In this document: positions 24,659-33,335 of the stretch, one piece after another
How positions within the stretch are numbered: position 1 is the stretch's first letter
Layout: the number at the start of each line of letters is the position of its first letter
Assembly: GCF_000160115.1 (NCBI RefSeq)
Contig: NZ_GG665866.1
Coordinates: 1,290,825-1,354,824, forward strand
From: Shuttleworthella satelles DSM 14600
GTDB lineage: Bacteria; Bacillota; Clostridia; Lachnospirales; Lachnospiraceae
Length of the DNA stretch: 64,000 nt
Direction of reading: 5' to 3'
Notes under the pieces: model-generated
What the model was told of the DNA's origin: nothing
Seen by the model: the letters and a program-made list of their open reading frames with translations, nothing else
Databases searched by the model: none
Program-made: the position numbers and the translations under genes

Positions 24659-26415
24659 GCTCTGGCCTCCTCTCTCTGTCTCTTTGTCTTTTGCCCGAAG
24701 GTCTCCAGGCTCTCCTGCGCTCTGAAGAGCGCGGCATAGCCGGCGTCAGCTTCCATCAGTCGCGCGTGACTGCCCAGTTCCTTCAGATGGCCCGACTCCA
24801 GATAAGCGATGATATCAGAACCCACCACATTGGCCAGGCGATGAGAGATCAAAAGCACCGTGTGGCTGCCGTGCATGCCGTAAATGGCCTGCATGATCGC
24901 CTCCTCGCTCTCGGCATCGATGTTGCTGGTCGCCTCGTCAAAGATATAGACGGGGCTGTCCTTGAGCAGGGCCCTGGCCAAAGCCAGCCTCTGCCTCTGT
25001 CCTCCGGAGAGGTTCTCTCCCCGCTCTCTGAGCTGAAAGTCCAGGCCTCCCTGGCTCTCAATAAAGTCCCAGAGAGCGACCCGGCGCAGGGCGGCAATCA
25101 TCTCGGCCTCCGAAGCATCTGCCTTTCCCTCGCGCAGGCTCTCGCGCACACTGCCCGCAAAGAGATAGGCCGCGGAGGGCACGACCGTCACAAGGGCACG
25201 CAGACTCTCTCGGCTGGCCCGCCGAAGATCCGTCTGCCCAAAGCGGATATCTCCCTCGTAGCCATCGCGAATTCCGGATAAGAGCGCCGCCAGAGTCGAC
25301 TTGCCGCAGCCGGACGCGCCGACCAGAGAGACCAGGCTCCCCTTGGGAATCTCAAGACTGATATCAGACAGGGTTTCTTTCTGCCCGTCATAGGAGAAGG
25401 TCAGATGCCTGATAGAGATGCCCTCTCCCGCCAGCTCGCTTCCATCCTCCTTTTCCGGCAAATCCAAAAGACGGAAAATGCGCTCAGAAGCGGCGATTCC
25501 GTTCATGGCTGTGTGAAAGTAGCTGCCAAGAGCCCGCATGGCCAAAAAGAACTCGGCGGACAGCATGACCATGGCAATCGCCTGGCCGAAGTTGACCCGG
25601 CCGGCCCGGTAGGCCAGGGCCGTCAGAATGCAGCCGATCGCGCTGCCCCCGTAGGCCACGAAATCCATTATGGTGACGGAATTGAGCTGCATGGTCAGCA
25701 CCTTCATGGTCACCTTGCGAAAGCGCTCTGACTCCGCGTTCATCTGCTCATGCCTCCTGGCATCTGCCCCGTAGACCTTGAGCGTTGTCAGGCCCTGCAG
25801 ATTTTCCAGGAAACTGTCGCCAAGTTCCGCGTAAGCATCCCAGTAGCTGGACAGGAGCTTCTTGGCAAAGCGCTGCACCTTGGCGATCGCCAGAGGGATC
25901 AGGGGAACACAGAGAAAGAGAACCAGACCGGTCAGGGGTGACAGGGGCAAAAAGACGAGAAGCAGGGTCAGAGGGGCCAGCATGGCAAAAAAGAACTGGG
26001 GAATGTAGTTGCCGAAATAGGACTCCAGCTGCTCGACTCCCTCTCCCGCCAACTGCACCAGTTCCGCGGTCGGAAAAACATCCATATAGGATGGTCCCAG
26101 ACGTCGTATTTTGGCGTAGATATCTGATCTCAGCTTAACCTTGACGCAGGAGGCCGCCCTCTGTCCCCGGTCCGCGATCCATCCGTTGAAAACAAAGCGC
26201 AGAAGGATGCAAAAGAGGGCAATCACAAGCAGAGTCGGCTCAATCGATGAGAGGCCGTTTCCTGTCCCCTTCTCCCGAATCAGCTGCAGCTGCCTTCCCA
26301 GGGCAAACCAGAGGACAATTCCGGCGACCAGACTCAACCAGTGACAGATCACCTTTTGTATCATGTATCTTCTGGCCTCGGGCACCAGGGCCAAGAGGCG
26401 CTTCTTGGGCATCAT
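24655..26415 (-). CDS. cydD: CydD-type ABC half-transporter
   Basis: A 586-residue partner of the following CydC-type protein. The membrane part has the CydD-like PTAELVQLAGEGVEQLESYFGNY pattern, here split as PTAELVQLAGEG and VEQLESYFGNYIPQFFF. The ATPase domain shows Walker A GASGCGKST, signature LSGGQRQR, Walker B VYIFDEAT and SHR. The Q-loop reads VVPSAAYLF, with serine where glutamine is usual, so this half may be catalytically asymmetric. AGGAGG lies 11 bases upstream. The gene follows a YbaN-family gene by six bases, so ybaN-cydD-cydC is probably one operon. Confidence 0.82.
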   Translation of the reverse strand: MMPKKRLLALVPEARRYMIQKVICHWLSLVAGIVLWFALGRQLQLIREKGTGNGLSSIEPTLLVIALFCILLRFVFNGWIADRGQRAASCVKVKLRSDIYAKIRRLGPSYMDVFPTAELVQLAGEGVEQLESYFGNYIPQFFFAMLAPLTLLLVFLPLSPLTGLVLFLCVPLIPLAIAKVQRFAKKLLSSYWDAYAELGDSFLENLQGLTTLKVYGADARRHEQMNAESERFRKVTMKVLTMQLNSVTIMDFVAYGGSAIGCILTALAYRAGRVNFGQAIAMVMLSAEFFLAMRALGSYFHTAMNGIAASERIFRLLDLPEKEDGSELAGEGISIRHLTFSYDGQKETLSDISLEIPKGSLVSLVGASGCGKSTLAALLSGIRDGYEGDIRFGQTDLRRASRESLRALVTVVPSAAYLFAGSVRESLREGKADASEAEMIAALRRVALWDFIESQGGLDFQLRERGENLSGGQRQRLALARALLKDSPVYIFDEATSNIDAESEEAIMQAIYGMHGSHTVLLISHRLANVVGSDIIAYLESGHLKELGSHARLMEADAGYAALFRAQESLETFGQKTKRQREEARA

Positions 26416-26421
26416 CTTTTA

Positions 26422-26907
26422 TCAATCCTCCTGTATGATACTCTCGTTTGCTCTTTTCTCTTCATCCTGATCTGCCGGGCAGGTTCGGATCACCAGTCCA
26501 AAGGCAATCAGGTGAGCGACCCAGACCAGGCCCATAACAGAGGCTCCGATCAAGGCTCCCTTGGATCCTTTGATCAGGTAAGCTCGAATCATAAAGAATT
26601 CCGCAATTCCCATGATGAGGGTAACGCTTAAGATGATATGGCATTTGGCCGCCCTCGTCATGCCTTCTCCCCTCTTAAGACTCGCTAGATGGCTCTGGTA
26701 GAGGCGACTGGATTGGAACCAGGCATTGAGTCGATCTGAACTCCTGGCGAAAAAGAAAGCTGCCAGGAGGAGAAATGGCGTCGTCGGTAAAATAGGCAGG
26801 GCAATGCCAATCGCTCCCAGGCCGACGCAAAGGAGTCCCAGGAAGAGAAAAAGCCCCCGCAAGGGCCTTTTCCCCATGATCTTCTCGCTCTTTCGCTCTT
26901 GTCTCAT
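26422..26907 (-). CDS. YbaN/DUF454 family membrane protein
   Basis: A 161-residue protein with the DUF454 pattern: GLLCVGLGAIGIALPILPTT, PFLLLAAFFFARSSDRLNAW and a short cytoplasmic loop before two more helices. There are four predicted membrane segments. Function is unknown; it is placed six bases ahead of cydD, which suggests a link to that transporter. Either the ATG at 26907 or one at 26877 could start translation, as both have a GAGA-type site upstream. The C-terminal tail is charged. Confidence 0.85.
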   Translation of the reverse strand: MRQERKSEKIMGKRPLRGLFLFLGLLCVGLGAIGIALPILPTTPFLLLAAFFFARSSDRLNAWFQSSRLYQSHLASLKRGEGMTRAAKCHIILSVTLIMGIAEFFMIRAYLIKGSKGALIGASVMGLVWVAHLIAFGLVIRTCPADQDEEKRANESIIQED

Positions 26908-26937
26908 ATTTCTCTCAACTCTTCAGTAATTCTTCCT

Positions 26938-27008
26938 TGATTTTCCGTATTCCGTGATTTTTCGTATTCAGCGAGCTTTTCACATTCAGAGATCTTTTTC
27001 GTGCAGCT
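26938..27008. repeat. Four imperfect 17-18 bp tandem copies
   Basis: Units at 26938-26954, 26955-26972, 26973-26990 and 26991-27008 with core GANTTTTCNNATTCNG. They lie in the spacer between the Mrp ATPase and YbaN genes, just past the Mrp stop (27041) on the minus strand. Confidence 0.55.
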
Positions 27009-27040
27009 GGCAAAGCCCGTTTCCACACGACAGAAAGTGC

Positions 27041-27877
27041 TCACTTATCCAATGCCTTCAGCAGTTCTACGCCCTTGTCCAGGAAGTGATTCTGTATAGC
27101 AAAGACTCTCCCCTGGTCCACTGTCTCCGCATAGTCCGGATCAAGAGGGAGCTTGCCCAAAACGGGAATATGCAGCTCCTCTGCCACCTCATCGACATGG
27201 GACGGACCAAAGAGACTGATCTGCCTGCCGCAGTCAGGGCATTCCAGATAGGAGTAGTTCTCTACCAGACCAAGCACAGGAATCTCCATCATATTGGCCA
27301 TGTTATAAGCCTTTTTGACAATCATCTGCACCAGCTCCTGGGGCGAAGTGACAATCACAACGCCGTCGACAGGCAGGGACTGAAAGACCGTCAGGGGAAC
27401 ATCTCCCGTTCCCGGAGGCATATCCACGAACAGATAATCAATATCGCCCCAATTGACCCCGGACCAGAACTCCTTGACCGTACCCGCGATGACGGGACCG
27501 CGCCAGACCACAGGCGTCTCCTCCTGGTCTAAGAGCAGGTTAACGGACATGATCTTGGTGGAATCCTCCGCCCTGACGGGAATCGTTCCATTATCATCCG
27601 CGTAAGCGGGCCCATGGACTCCATACATCTTGGGGATCGAGGGTCCTGTGATATCCGCGTCCAAAATCCCCACCTTGTATCCGGCAAGGTTCATCTGACA
27701 GGCGAGAGAAGCGGTGACAAATGATTTGCCGACGCCGCCCTTGCCTGAGATAACGCCGATCACATGCTTAATATGGGAATTGGGGTTGGCGTCCACATGA
27801 AAATCGGGCTTCTGGGGCTCCTTCTTATTCCTGGTAAAACGTTCCGTATCAAAATGAGGCTCTTGCATGTCTGCCAT
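27041..27877 (-). CDS. Mrp/NBP35-family ATP-binding iron-sulfur carrier protein
   Basis: A 278-residue cytoplasmic P-loop ATPase of the Mrp/ApbC family, which binds and delivers [4Fe-4S] clusters. It has the deviant Walker A GVISGKGGVGKSF near residue 42, GILDADITGPSIPKMYG, DYLFVDMPPGTGDVPLTV, and a C-terminal CPDC pair for the bridging cluster. The ATG at 27877 is chosen for AAGGAG six bases before it. The protein lacks the N-terminal DUF59 domain of some Mrp proteins. It is apparently monocistronic, though mtnA ends in the same orientation 82 bases upstream of its start. Confidence 0.92.
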   Translation of the reverse strand: MADMQEPHFDTERFTRNKKEPQKPDFHVDANPNSHIKHVIGVISGKGGVGKSFVTASLACQMNLAGYKVGILDADITGPSIPKMYGVHGPAYADDNGTIPVRAEDSTKIMSVNLLLDQEETPVVWRGPVIAGTVKEFWSGVNWGDIDYLFVDMPPGTGDVPLTVFQSLPVDGVVIVTSPQELVQMIVKKAYNMANMMEIPVLGLVENYSYLECPDCGRQISLFGPSHVDEVAEELHIPVLGKLPLDPDYAETVDQGRVFAIQNHFLDKGVELLKALDK

Positions 27878-27959
27878 CGCTATCTCCTTTCCGCTCACTT
27901 AATAGATAGTAACATCATACAACATCTCTCCCACAAAATTGTTGCATGTCCAACTGTTT

Positions 27960-29066
27960 CTAATTCTGTACGAGGAGATCTCCTCCGCAGGCCTCTTTTC
28001 TGGCAAAAATATCCCTGAAGCTCTCCGCGTAAGGAGCCCTCGCGATTCCATACTCTGTGACGATGCCTGCGATCAGGCTGTGGTCTGTCACATCAAATGC
28101 CGGATTATAGACCTTGATTCCCTCGGGCGCCATGCGCTCGGAATACCACATCTCAGTGACCTCCTCCGGCTTCCTCTCCTCTATGACAATGTCATCGCCG
28201 CTTGCCGTTCGCATATCAATCGTAGAAGTCGGCGCCACGACATACACAGGGATTTTGTATTGCCTGGCTACAGCCGCGAGAACAGAAGTTCCGATCTTGT
28301 TGGCTGTATCGCCATTGGCCGCGACGCGATCACAGCCCACAAAAACAGCGTCTACCCAGCCTCTCTTCATGACAGAGGCCGACATATTATCGCAGATCAG
28401 TGTCGTATCCACGCCTGCCGCCTGCAGCTCGAAAGCTGTCAGACGTGCCCCCTGCAGGAGGGGACGGGTCTCATCACAGAAGACCCGGTAGTGATTTCCC
28501 GCCTCCATGCCCACATAGATGGGCGCTGTAGCTGTCCCATAGCGAACCGCCGCCAGCTTCCCTGCGTTGCAGTGGGTCAGAATTCCGTCCCCGTCCCGGA
28601 TCAGGCTCATCCCGTATTCGCCCAGTCTGCGGCAGACTGCGATATCCTCCGCGTAGATCTTGAGCGCTTCCTCATGCAGGCAAAAAAGCCATCCTGCCCG
28701 ATCATCCTCTCCCCCATTAAAGTGATAGATCTCCAGACATCGCTCCATCCTCTCAAGGGCCCAGGACAGGTTCACGGCCGTCGGTCTGGAGGAATTGAGA
28801 TAATCGGATACCTTCTTTAGCCTGGCCCAGAAGGCCTCATAATCCTCCTCTTTGATCTGCTCCGCGAGAACATAGAGTCCCAGAGCGGCGCAAACTCCGA
28901 TGGCCGGCGCCCCTCGCACCTGCAGGAGGTAGATCGCCCTCCAGATCTCTTCTGCATTTTTTAGCTCCAGGAATTCAATTTGCCCCGGCAGCCTGGTCTG
29001 GTCAATAATAACAACTGCCTTCTTTTTCTCGTCCAGGCGGACGGTATCAACTTCCATGATGTTCAT
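27960..29066 (-). CDS. mtnA: S-methyl-5-thioribose-1-phosphate isomerase
   Basis: MtnA turns methylthioribose-1-phosphate into methylthioribulose-1-phosphate in methionine salvage from the MTA produced by SAM use. The 368-residue protein has VRGAPAIGVCAALGLYV, ILTHCNAGKLAAVRYGTA (with the catalytic cysteine in HCNAG), VFVGCDRVAANGDTANKIGT with the catalytic aspartate, and PEEVTEMWYS at the substrate end. No other salvage gene (mtnK/N/B/C) is adjacent, so the pathway may be incomplete or dispersed; the related eIF2B-like or ribose-1,5-bisphosphate isomerases are less likely. GAGAAG precedes the start. Confidence 0.9.
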   Translation of the reverse strand: MNIMEVDTVRLDEKKKAVVIIDQTRLPGQIEFLELKNAEEIWRAIYLLQVRGAPAIGVCAALGLYVLAEQIKEEDYEAFWARLKKVSDYLNSSRPTAVNLSWALERMERCLEIYHFNGGEDDRAGWLFCLHEEALKIYAEDIAVCRRLGEYGMSLIRDGDGILTHCNAGKLAAVRYGTATAPIYVGMEAGNHYRVFCDETRPLLQGARLTAFELQAAGVDTTLICDNMSASVMKRGWVDAVFVGCDRVAANGDTANKIGTSVLAAVARQYKIPVYVVAPTSTIDMRTASGDDIVIEERKPEEVTEMWYSERMAPEGIKVYNPAFDVTDHSLIAGIVTEYGIARAPYAESFRDIFARKEACGGDLLVQN

Positions 29067-29123
29067 GATTTGCTTCTCTCTTGTACTCTGCTTTCGCTTC
29101 CTGTCGATCCAATCCCCTTCTGA

Positions 29124-30140
29124 TCAGCGCTTCTCCGCCAGCTTCCTCACCTTCGTCTTTAAATGTCCCTCTTCGAGTATGGTTTCCTGCTGATAGAAGC
29201 GATAGGCCATATCCTTATCGTCTAAAAGTCTCATGGCAAAAGGCATTTCCTCTGTGATGACAATACGGCGCTCGCCGTCCTTACTCTTATAGTGAGGAAA
29301 TCGGCCGACCAGTCCCTCTTCTCTCAGAGAAATGTCGATGCGCCTGCGCTCCTTCTGGGCCCAGGTCTCAATCCGGTTGGAAAAATGTCTGCTCGCGTAG
29401 GGCCTGGAAGCCAGTTCAATCTGACTCTGTAACTCCTGACAGAAGGCAAAGCCCCGATCCGAGGCCAGATAAGCGATCAGATATTCCCTGAGTTCTTTGC
29501 TCGGCAGCTTTTCAAAGGAAGACAAAAGCCATCCGAGGCGCTCATCTCTGGAGTCCGCCGCCAGCTTTTGCATTGCCCTGATTCCGCCCAAAGAGCTGAC
29601 ATGCCATTCGACCGGGTTTTCATGGACGGGAGAGAAATGCCTGAGCGGCCCAAACTCCGCCAATTCGACCAGTCCGGCCTCCCTCTCATTGATGGCCTCT
29701 CTGCCCAGATAAGTCATTTTCTCATGAATGATCCCCAGCTGATAGACCAGACGACGCAGGTGCTCTTGGCCACTGACCCAGTAGTGGCCCATCCGATGGT
29801 ATTGGTAGTAGCTGCAGGACTCTCGGGCCTGCGCGATGGCAGTCTCCAGGTCAGTTCCTGCCCCCTCATCTGCCCCTTGAGTTTTCTGACCTCCTCCGAG
29901 AGAATCGGCAGGACATATGTCCGACCAGACCAGCAGGTCCTCCTTCAGCCGATCGGCATCTTCGCCGGTATATCGCGCCGGATCCATGTCAAGAATCAGG
30001 TAGTCCTCGACCCCATCACTCATCATGTAGGGAATATAGTAGCGGTTGATCCGACCCGGATCCCGCACGGCTTCCAGGGCATCGACCTCAACTAATCTCC
30101 TCAGCTTCTCCCTTAGTTTTTCAGCGGTAATTGTCTGCAT
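29124..30140 (-). CDS. Hypothetical protein, mostly helical
   Basis: I do not recognise this 338-residue protein. It has no signal peptide or membrane segments. The composition is charged and helical, with conserved-looking aromatic stretches (INRYYIPYMM, YYQYHRMGHYWV), a middle region rich in EREAGLVELAE, and a basic C-terminus (HLKTKVRKLAEKR). The start is taken at the ATG at 30140; further upstream the frame runs into the etfA terminator, and a TATAAT box (30148-30153) sits eight bases before the ATG, so the mRNA would be nearly leaderless. It stands between mtnA and the butyrate operon; context gives no clue to function. Confidence 0.7.
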   Translation of the reverse strand: MQTITAEKLREKLRRLVEVDALEAVRDPGRINRYYIPYMMSDGVEDYLILDMDPARYTGEDADRLKEDLLVWSDICPADSLGGGQKTQGADEGAGTDLETAIAQARESCSYYQYHRMGHYWVSGQEHLRRLVYQLGIIHEKMTYLGREAINEREAGLVELAEFGPLRHFSPVHENPVEWHVSSLGGIRAMQKLAADSRDERLGWLLSSFEKLPSKELREYLIAYLASDRGFAFCQELQSQIELASRPYASRHFSNRIETWAQKERRRIDISLREEGLVGRFPHYKSKDGERRIVITEEMPFAMRLLDDKDMAYRFYQQETILEEGHLKTKVRKLAEKR

Positions 30141-30147
30141 GAAACTC

Positions 30148-30153
30148 ATTATA
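30148..30153 (-). promoter_or_regulatory. Candidate -10 box immediately before the hypothetical gene
   Basis: A perfect TATAAT on the minus strand ends seven bases before the ATG at 30140, so transcription would begin at or near the start codon, suggesting a leaderless mRNA. The -35 region is poor and the box overlaps the T tract of the etfA terminator, so it may be fortuitous. Confidence 0.3.
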
Positions 30154-30184
30154 ACAAAAGAAGTCCCCCGAAACGGAGGACTTC
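30153..30184 (-). terminator. Rho-independent terminator of the butyrate operon
   Basis: On the minus strand GAAGTCCTCC, loop GTTTC, GGGGGACTTC (30160-30184), then TTTTGTT. It lies about 70 bases after the etfA stop and ends thlA-hbd-bcd-etfB-etfA. Confidence 0.85.
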
Positions 30185-30205
30185 TCAAATTGGCTTATTG
30201 CCTGC

Positions 30206-30229
30206 CATCTTGATCTGACGGTCAAGATG
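30206..30229. other. Inverted repeat after etfA
   Basis: CATCTTGA (30206-30213) and TCAAGATG (30222-30229) form an 8 bp stem with an 8-base loop just past the etfA stop, before the terminator. Likely a 3' stabilising hairpin. Confidence 0.5.
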
Positions 30230-30252
30230 CCCGTTCGTGCTGACGCACTCAC

Positions 30253-31314
30253 TTAGTCTGCCTTCTTGGCCTTTTCCGCCTTGATCGCCTCGGTTAACGC
30301 GGGAACAATCTTCTGATAGTCGCCGACGATTCCGTAGCTTGCCACATCAAAGATGGGAGCGTCCGGATCCTTATTGATGGCAATGATCACATCCGACTCC
30401 TCCATACCGGCTACGTGCTGGATGGCTCCGGAGATACCGATGGCGAAGTAGAGATTGGGGCGAACGGTCTTACCGGTCTGGCCTACCTGCAGGTCATGGG
30501 GCTTCCAACCGGAATCAACAACGGCGCGGGAGCAGGAAACCTCTCCTCCCAGGGCCTTTGCCAGGTCCTCAAGAATCTTGAAGTTCTCGGGAGAGCCGAC
30601 GCCGCGGCCACCGGATACAAGGATCTTGGCCTGCTGGATATCGACCGTCTGCGCGGTGCTCTTTACGATGTCGAGAATCTCAACGAAGCGATCGTTCTCC
30701 TCGATATGTGCATCAAAGGGAATGACCTCCGCCCTGCGCCCGGCCTCAGGAGCAATCTTCTGCATAACGCCGGGACGAACGGTTGCCATCTGCGGACGGT
30801 TGTCAGGGCAGGCGATGGTAGCAATCGTATTGCCGCCGAAGGCGGGACGGGTCATAAGAAGCTGATTGTGCTTCTGTTCACCGTTTGCGGGGGGATTGAT
30901 GGGAAAATCACCAATCTCAAGAGAAGTACAGTCCGCGGTCAGTCCGGTCGCAACACGAGCGGAAACAGTGGGACCAAGGTCACGGCCAATGGCGGTCGCT
31001 CCAACCAGAAAGATCTCCGGCTTAAATTCTTTAATCACTGCCGCGAGGGCCTGCGCGTAGGGCTCTGTGCGATAAGTCTCAAGCTTTGGATCATCGACAA
31101 GAATTACCTTATCAGCCCCGTACTCGCCCAGTTTATCCGTCAGATCTCCCACATGAGATCCAAGCAGAACTGCGGTGACTTCCTCGTTCAAATCTGCCGC
31201 CAGCTTCCTGGCCTCGCCCAGAAGCTCCAGAGAAATATTTGAAATCTTGTTGTCGACCTGCTGAGCGTAGATATATACGCCCTTGTAGGCCTCAATGTTA
31301 GCTGTCTTACCCAT
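30253..31314 (-). CDS. etfA: Electron transfer flavoprotein, alpha subunit
   Basis: EtfA binds FAD and, with EtfB and Bcd, forms the flavin-based bifurcating complex that couples crotonyl-CoA reduction to ferredoxin reduction by NADH. The 353-residue protein has the C-terminal FAD domain with VSGGRGVGSPENF, CSRAVVDSGWKPHDLQVGQTG, KTVRPNLYFAIGISGAIQH and INKDPDAPIFDVASYGIVGD, all standard. The N-domain starts IEAYKGVYIYAQQVDNKI. It is the last gene of the operon, 21 bases after etfB, ahead of a terminator at 30153-30184. Confidence 0.96.
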   Translation of the reverse strand: MGKTANIEAYKGVYIYAQQVDNKISNISLELLGEARKLAADLNEEVTAVLLGSHVGDLTDKLGEYGADKVILVDDPKLETYRTEPYAQALAAVIKEFKPEIFLVGATAIGRDLGPTVSARVATGLTADCTSLEIGDFPINPPANGEQKHNQLLMTRPAFGGNTIATIACPDNRPQMATVRPGVMQKIAPEAGRRAEVIPFDAHIEENDRFVEILDIVKSTAQTVDIQQAKILVSGGRGVGSPENFKILEDLAKALGGEVSCSRAVVDSGWKPHDLQVGQTGKTVRPNLYFAIGISGAIQHVAGMEESDVIIAINKDPDAPIFDVASYGIVGDYQKIVPALTEAIKAEKAKKAD

Positions 31315-31335
31315 TTATTTCACCACTTTCTTTGC

Positions 31336-32118
31336 TTAGATAATGTGCTTTGTTACCAGCTTGTCCATGACATAGTCAACGGAAGCGCTGGGATCCAGCT
31401 CAACCTTCTCTCCGGCGCCCTTGCGAACCTTGTCGGAGGCGCGGGCGATCTTGGTGGGAGAACCTGCGAGACCGATATTGGAATCATCCAGATCCTTCAG
31501 GTCAGCCCTGCCCCAAGTGGTGATCTCAGCGTCAACAGCGTCCCAGATCCCGGCCGGGGTCATATAACGGGGCTCATTGAGCTCTGAGAGAGCGGTGATG
31601 AGAACAGGCATCTTAGCCTTAACCATGTGGTAACGATCCTCATACTGGCGCTTAACAACAACGGCATCACCATCAACCTTAACCTCCTCAGCATAGCTGA
31701 TGACGGGAAGACCAAGGTGCTCGGCAATCTGAGGACCAACCTGGGCGGTATCGCCATCGATGGCCTGACGACCGGCGAAGATGATATCATAGTCCAGATT
31801 GCGAAGGGCAGCCGCCAGGGTGGAAGAAGTCGCCCAGGTATCAGCGCCGCCCAGGCAGCGATCCGTCACCAGAACAGCCTTGTCTGCACCCATGGCCAGG
31901 GCCTCGCGAAGGGCGTCCGCCGCCTTGGGAAGGCCCATGGTCAGCACAGTAACCTCAGCGCCGAACTGATCCTTCAGGCGAAGGGCAGCCTCCAGGCCAG
32001 CCTTGTCATCCGGATTCATAATGGTCATCATGGCCGCTCTGTTCAAGGTTCCATCGGGATTAAATACGACGCCGCCCTTGGTATCCGGAACCTGCTTAAT
32101 ACATACAACGATTTTCAT
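31336..32118 (-). CDS. etfB: Electron transfer flavoprotein, beta subunit
   Basis: EtfB is the partner of EtfA; in bifurcating clostridial complexes it carries the NADH-oxidising FAD. The 260-residue protein starts MKIVVCIKQVPDTKGGVVFN, has NPDDKAGLEAALRLKD, FAGRQAIDGDTAQVGPQIAE (nucleotide-binding) and LPVISYAEEV. The clostridial pattern and location next to bcd favour the bifurcating class, but mono-functional ETF cannot be excluded from this alone. It sits 38 bases after bcd and 21 before etfA. Confidence 0.95.
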   Translation of the reverse strand: MKIVVCIKQVPDTKGGVVFNPDGTLNRAAMMTIMNPDDKAGLEAALRLKDQFGAEVTVLTMGLPKAADALREALAMGADKAVLVTDRCLGGADTWATSSTLAAALRNLDYDIIFAGRQAIDGDTAQVGPQIAEHLGLPVISYAEEVKVDGDAVVVKRQYEDRYHMVKAKMPVLITALSELNEPRYMTPAGIWDAVDAEITTWGRADLKDLDDSNIGLAGSPTKIARASDKVRKGAGEKVELDPSASVDYVMDKLVTKHII

Positions 32119-32156
32119 GTATCTACACTCCTATCTCAATTCTGCAAATGTTCCGC

Positions 32157-33311
32157 TTATCCGAGCATGCCGGCAGAAATAACCATCCTCTGCACCTCAG
32201 ACGTACCCTCATAGATCTCGGTGATCTTGGCGTCGCGCATCATGCGCTCGACCTCGTACTCTCTGGTGTAACCGTAACCGCCGTGCAGCTGAACAGCCTT
32301 CGTGGTGACATCCATGGCAGCCTCTGCGGCGAAGAGCTTGGCCTCGGCAGCCTCTGCGGAGAATCTTGACTTCTCAGCCTTGGCGCAGGCAGCGCGGTAT
32401 ACCAGATACTTGGCGGCATCCATGCGCGTCTTCATATCAGCCAGCTGGAACTGGGTGTTCTGGAAAGCGCCGATGGGACGGCCGAACTGCTTTCTCTCCA
32501 TAACGAAGGCAACGGTGCGGTCAATCGCTCCCTCGCCTAAGCCCAGTGCCTGGGCAGCGATACCAATACGGCCGCCGTCTAAGGTGTGCATCGCCTCCTG
32601 GAAGCCCTTGCCGCGTCTGCCCAGCAGGTTCTCCTTGGGAATCTTGCAGTCCTGGAAGATCAGCTCGTAGGTGGCGGAGCCACGGATTCCCATCTTCTTC
32701 TCCTTAGTGCCGAAGGTGAAGCCGGGCGTTCCCTTCTCTACAATGAATGCGGAGAAAAGCTTCTTGGAGCGGCCGCGCTTATCCTCAACCGTGTCGGTAA
32801 CAGCGATGATGATGTAAATGTCAGCTTCCTTGCCATTGGTGATGAAGCACTTGGAGCCATTTAAGACCCAGCCGTCCTCAACTTCAACCGCCTTGGTCTG
32901 TGCGCCCTGGGCATCCGTACCTGCGCCGGGCTCGGTCAAAGCGAAAGCGCCCAGCTTCTCCCCCTTGGCCAGGGGAACCAAAAACTTCTGCTTCTGCTCC
33001 TCGGTCCCGTAGTTTAAGATGGGGTCGCAGCAGAGAGAGGAATGAGCAGACAGGGCAACCGCGGTGGTGCCGCAGACCTTGGCCAATTCCTCAATTGCCA
33101 TGACATAGGTCAGGGGATCGCAGCCCTGTCCGCCATACTCTCTGGGAACAGCGATTCCAAGGAAGCCAGCCTTGGCCATCTTCTCAATGGTCTCACGGGG
33201 GAAACGCTCCTCTTCGTCCACATCCTTGGCCAGAGGCTTTACCTCGTTCTCGGCGAAGTTCTTAAAGAGCTCGCGGGCCATCTCATGTTTCTTATCTAAA
33301 GTGAAATCCAT
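32157..33311 (-). CDS. bcd: Butyryl-CoA dehydrogenase (short-chain acyl-CoA dehydrogenase)
   Basis: Bcd reduces crotonyl-CoA to butyryl-CoA as part of the Bcd-EtfAB complex. The 384-residue protein has the ACAD pattern: [62 protein letters not shown] and the C-terminal [15 protein letters not shown], whose glutamate is the catalytic base. Length equals the clostridial norm of about 380. AGGAG lies eight bases before the ATG. It follows hbd by 24 bases; other short-chain acyl-CoA dehydrogenases share these motifs, but the operon supports the butyryl enzyme. Confidence 0.95.
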   Translation of the reverse strand: MDFTLDKKHEMARELFKNFAENEVKPLAKDVDEEERFPRETIEKMAKAGFLGIAVPREYGGQGCDPLTYVMAIEELAKVCGTTAVALSAHSSLCCDPILNYGTEEQKQKFLVPLAKGEKLGAFALTEPGAGTDAQGAQTKAVEVEDGWVLNGSKCFITNGKEADIYIIIAVTDTVEDKRGRSKKLFSAFIVEKGTPGFTFGTKEKKMGIRGSATYELIFQDCKIPKENLLGRRGKGFQEAMHTLDGGRIGIAAQALGLGEGAIDRTVAFVMERKQFGRPIGAFQNTQFQLADMKTRMDAAKYLVYRAACAKAEKSRFSAEAAEAKLFAAEAAMDVTTKAVQLHGGYGYTREYEVERMMRDAKITEIYEGTSEVQRMVISAGMLG

Positions 33312-33335
33312 GGATACTCTCCTTCATCCTTTATC

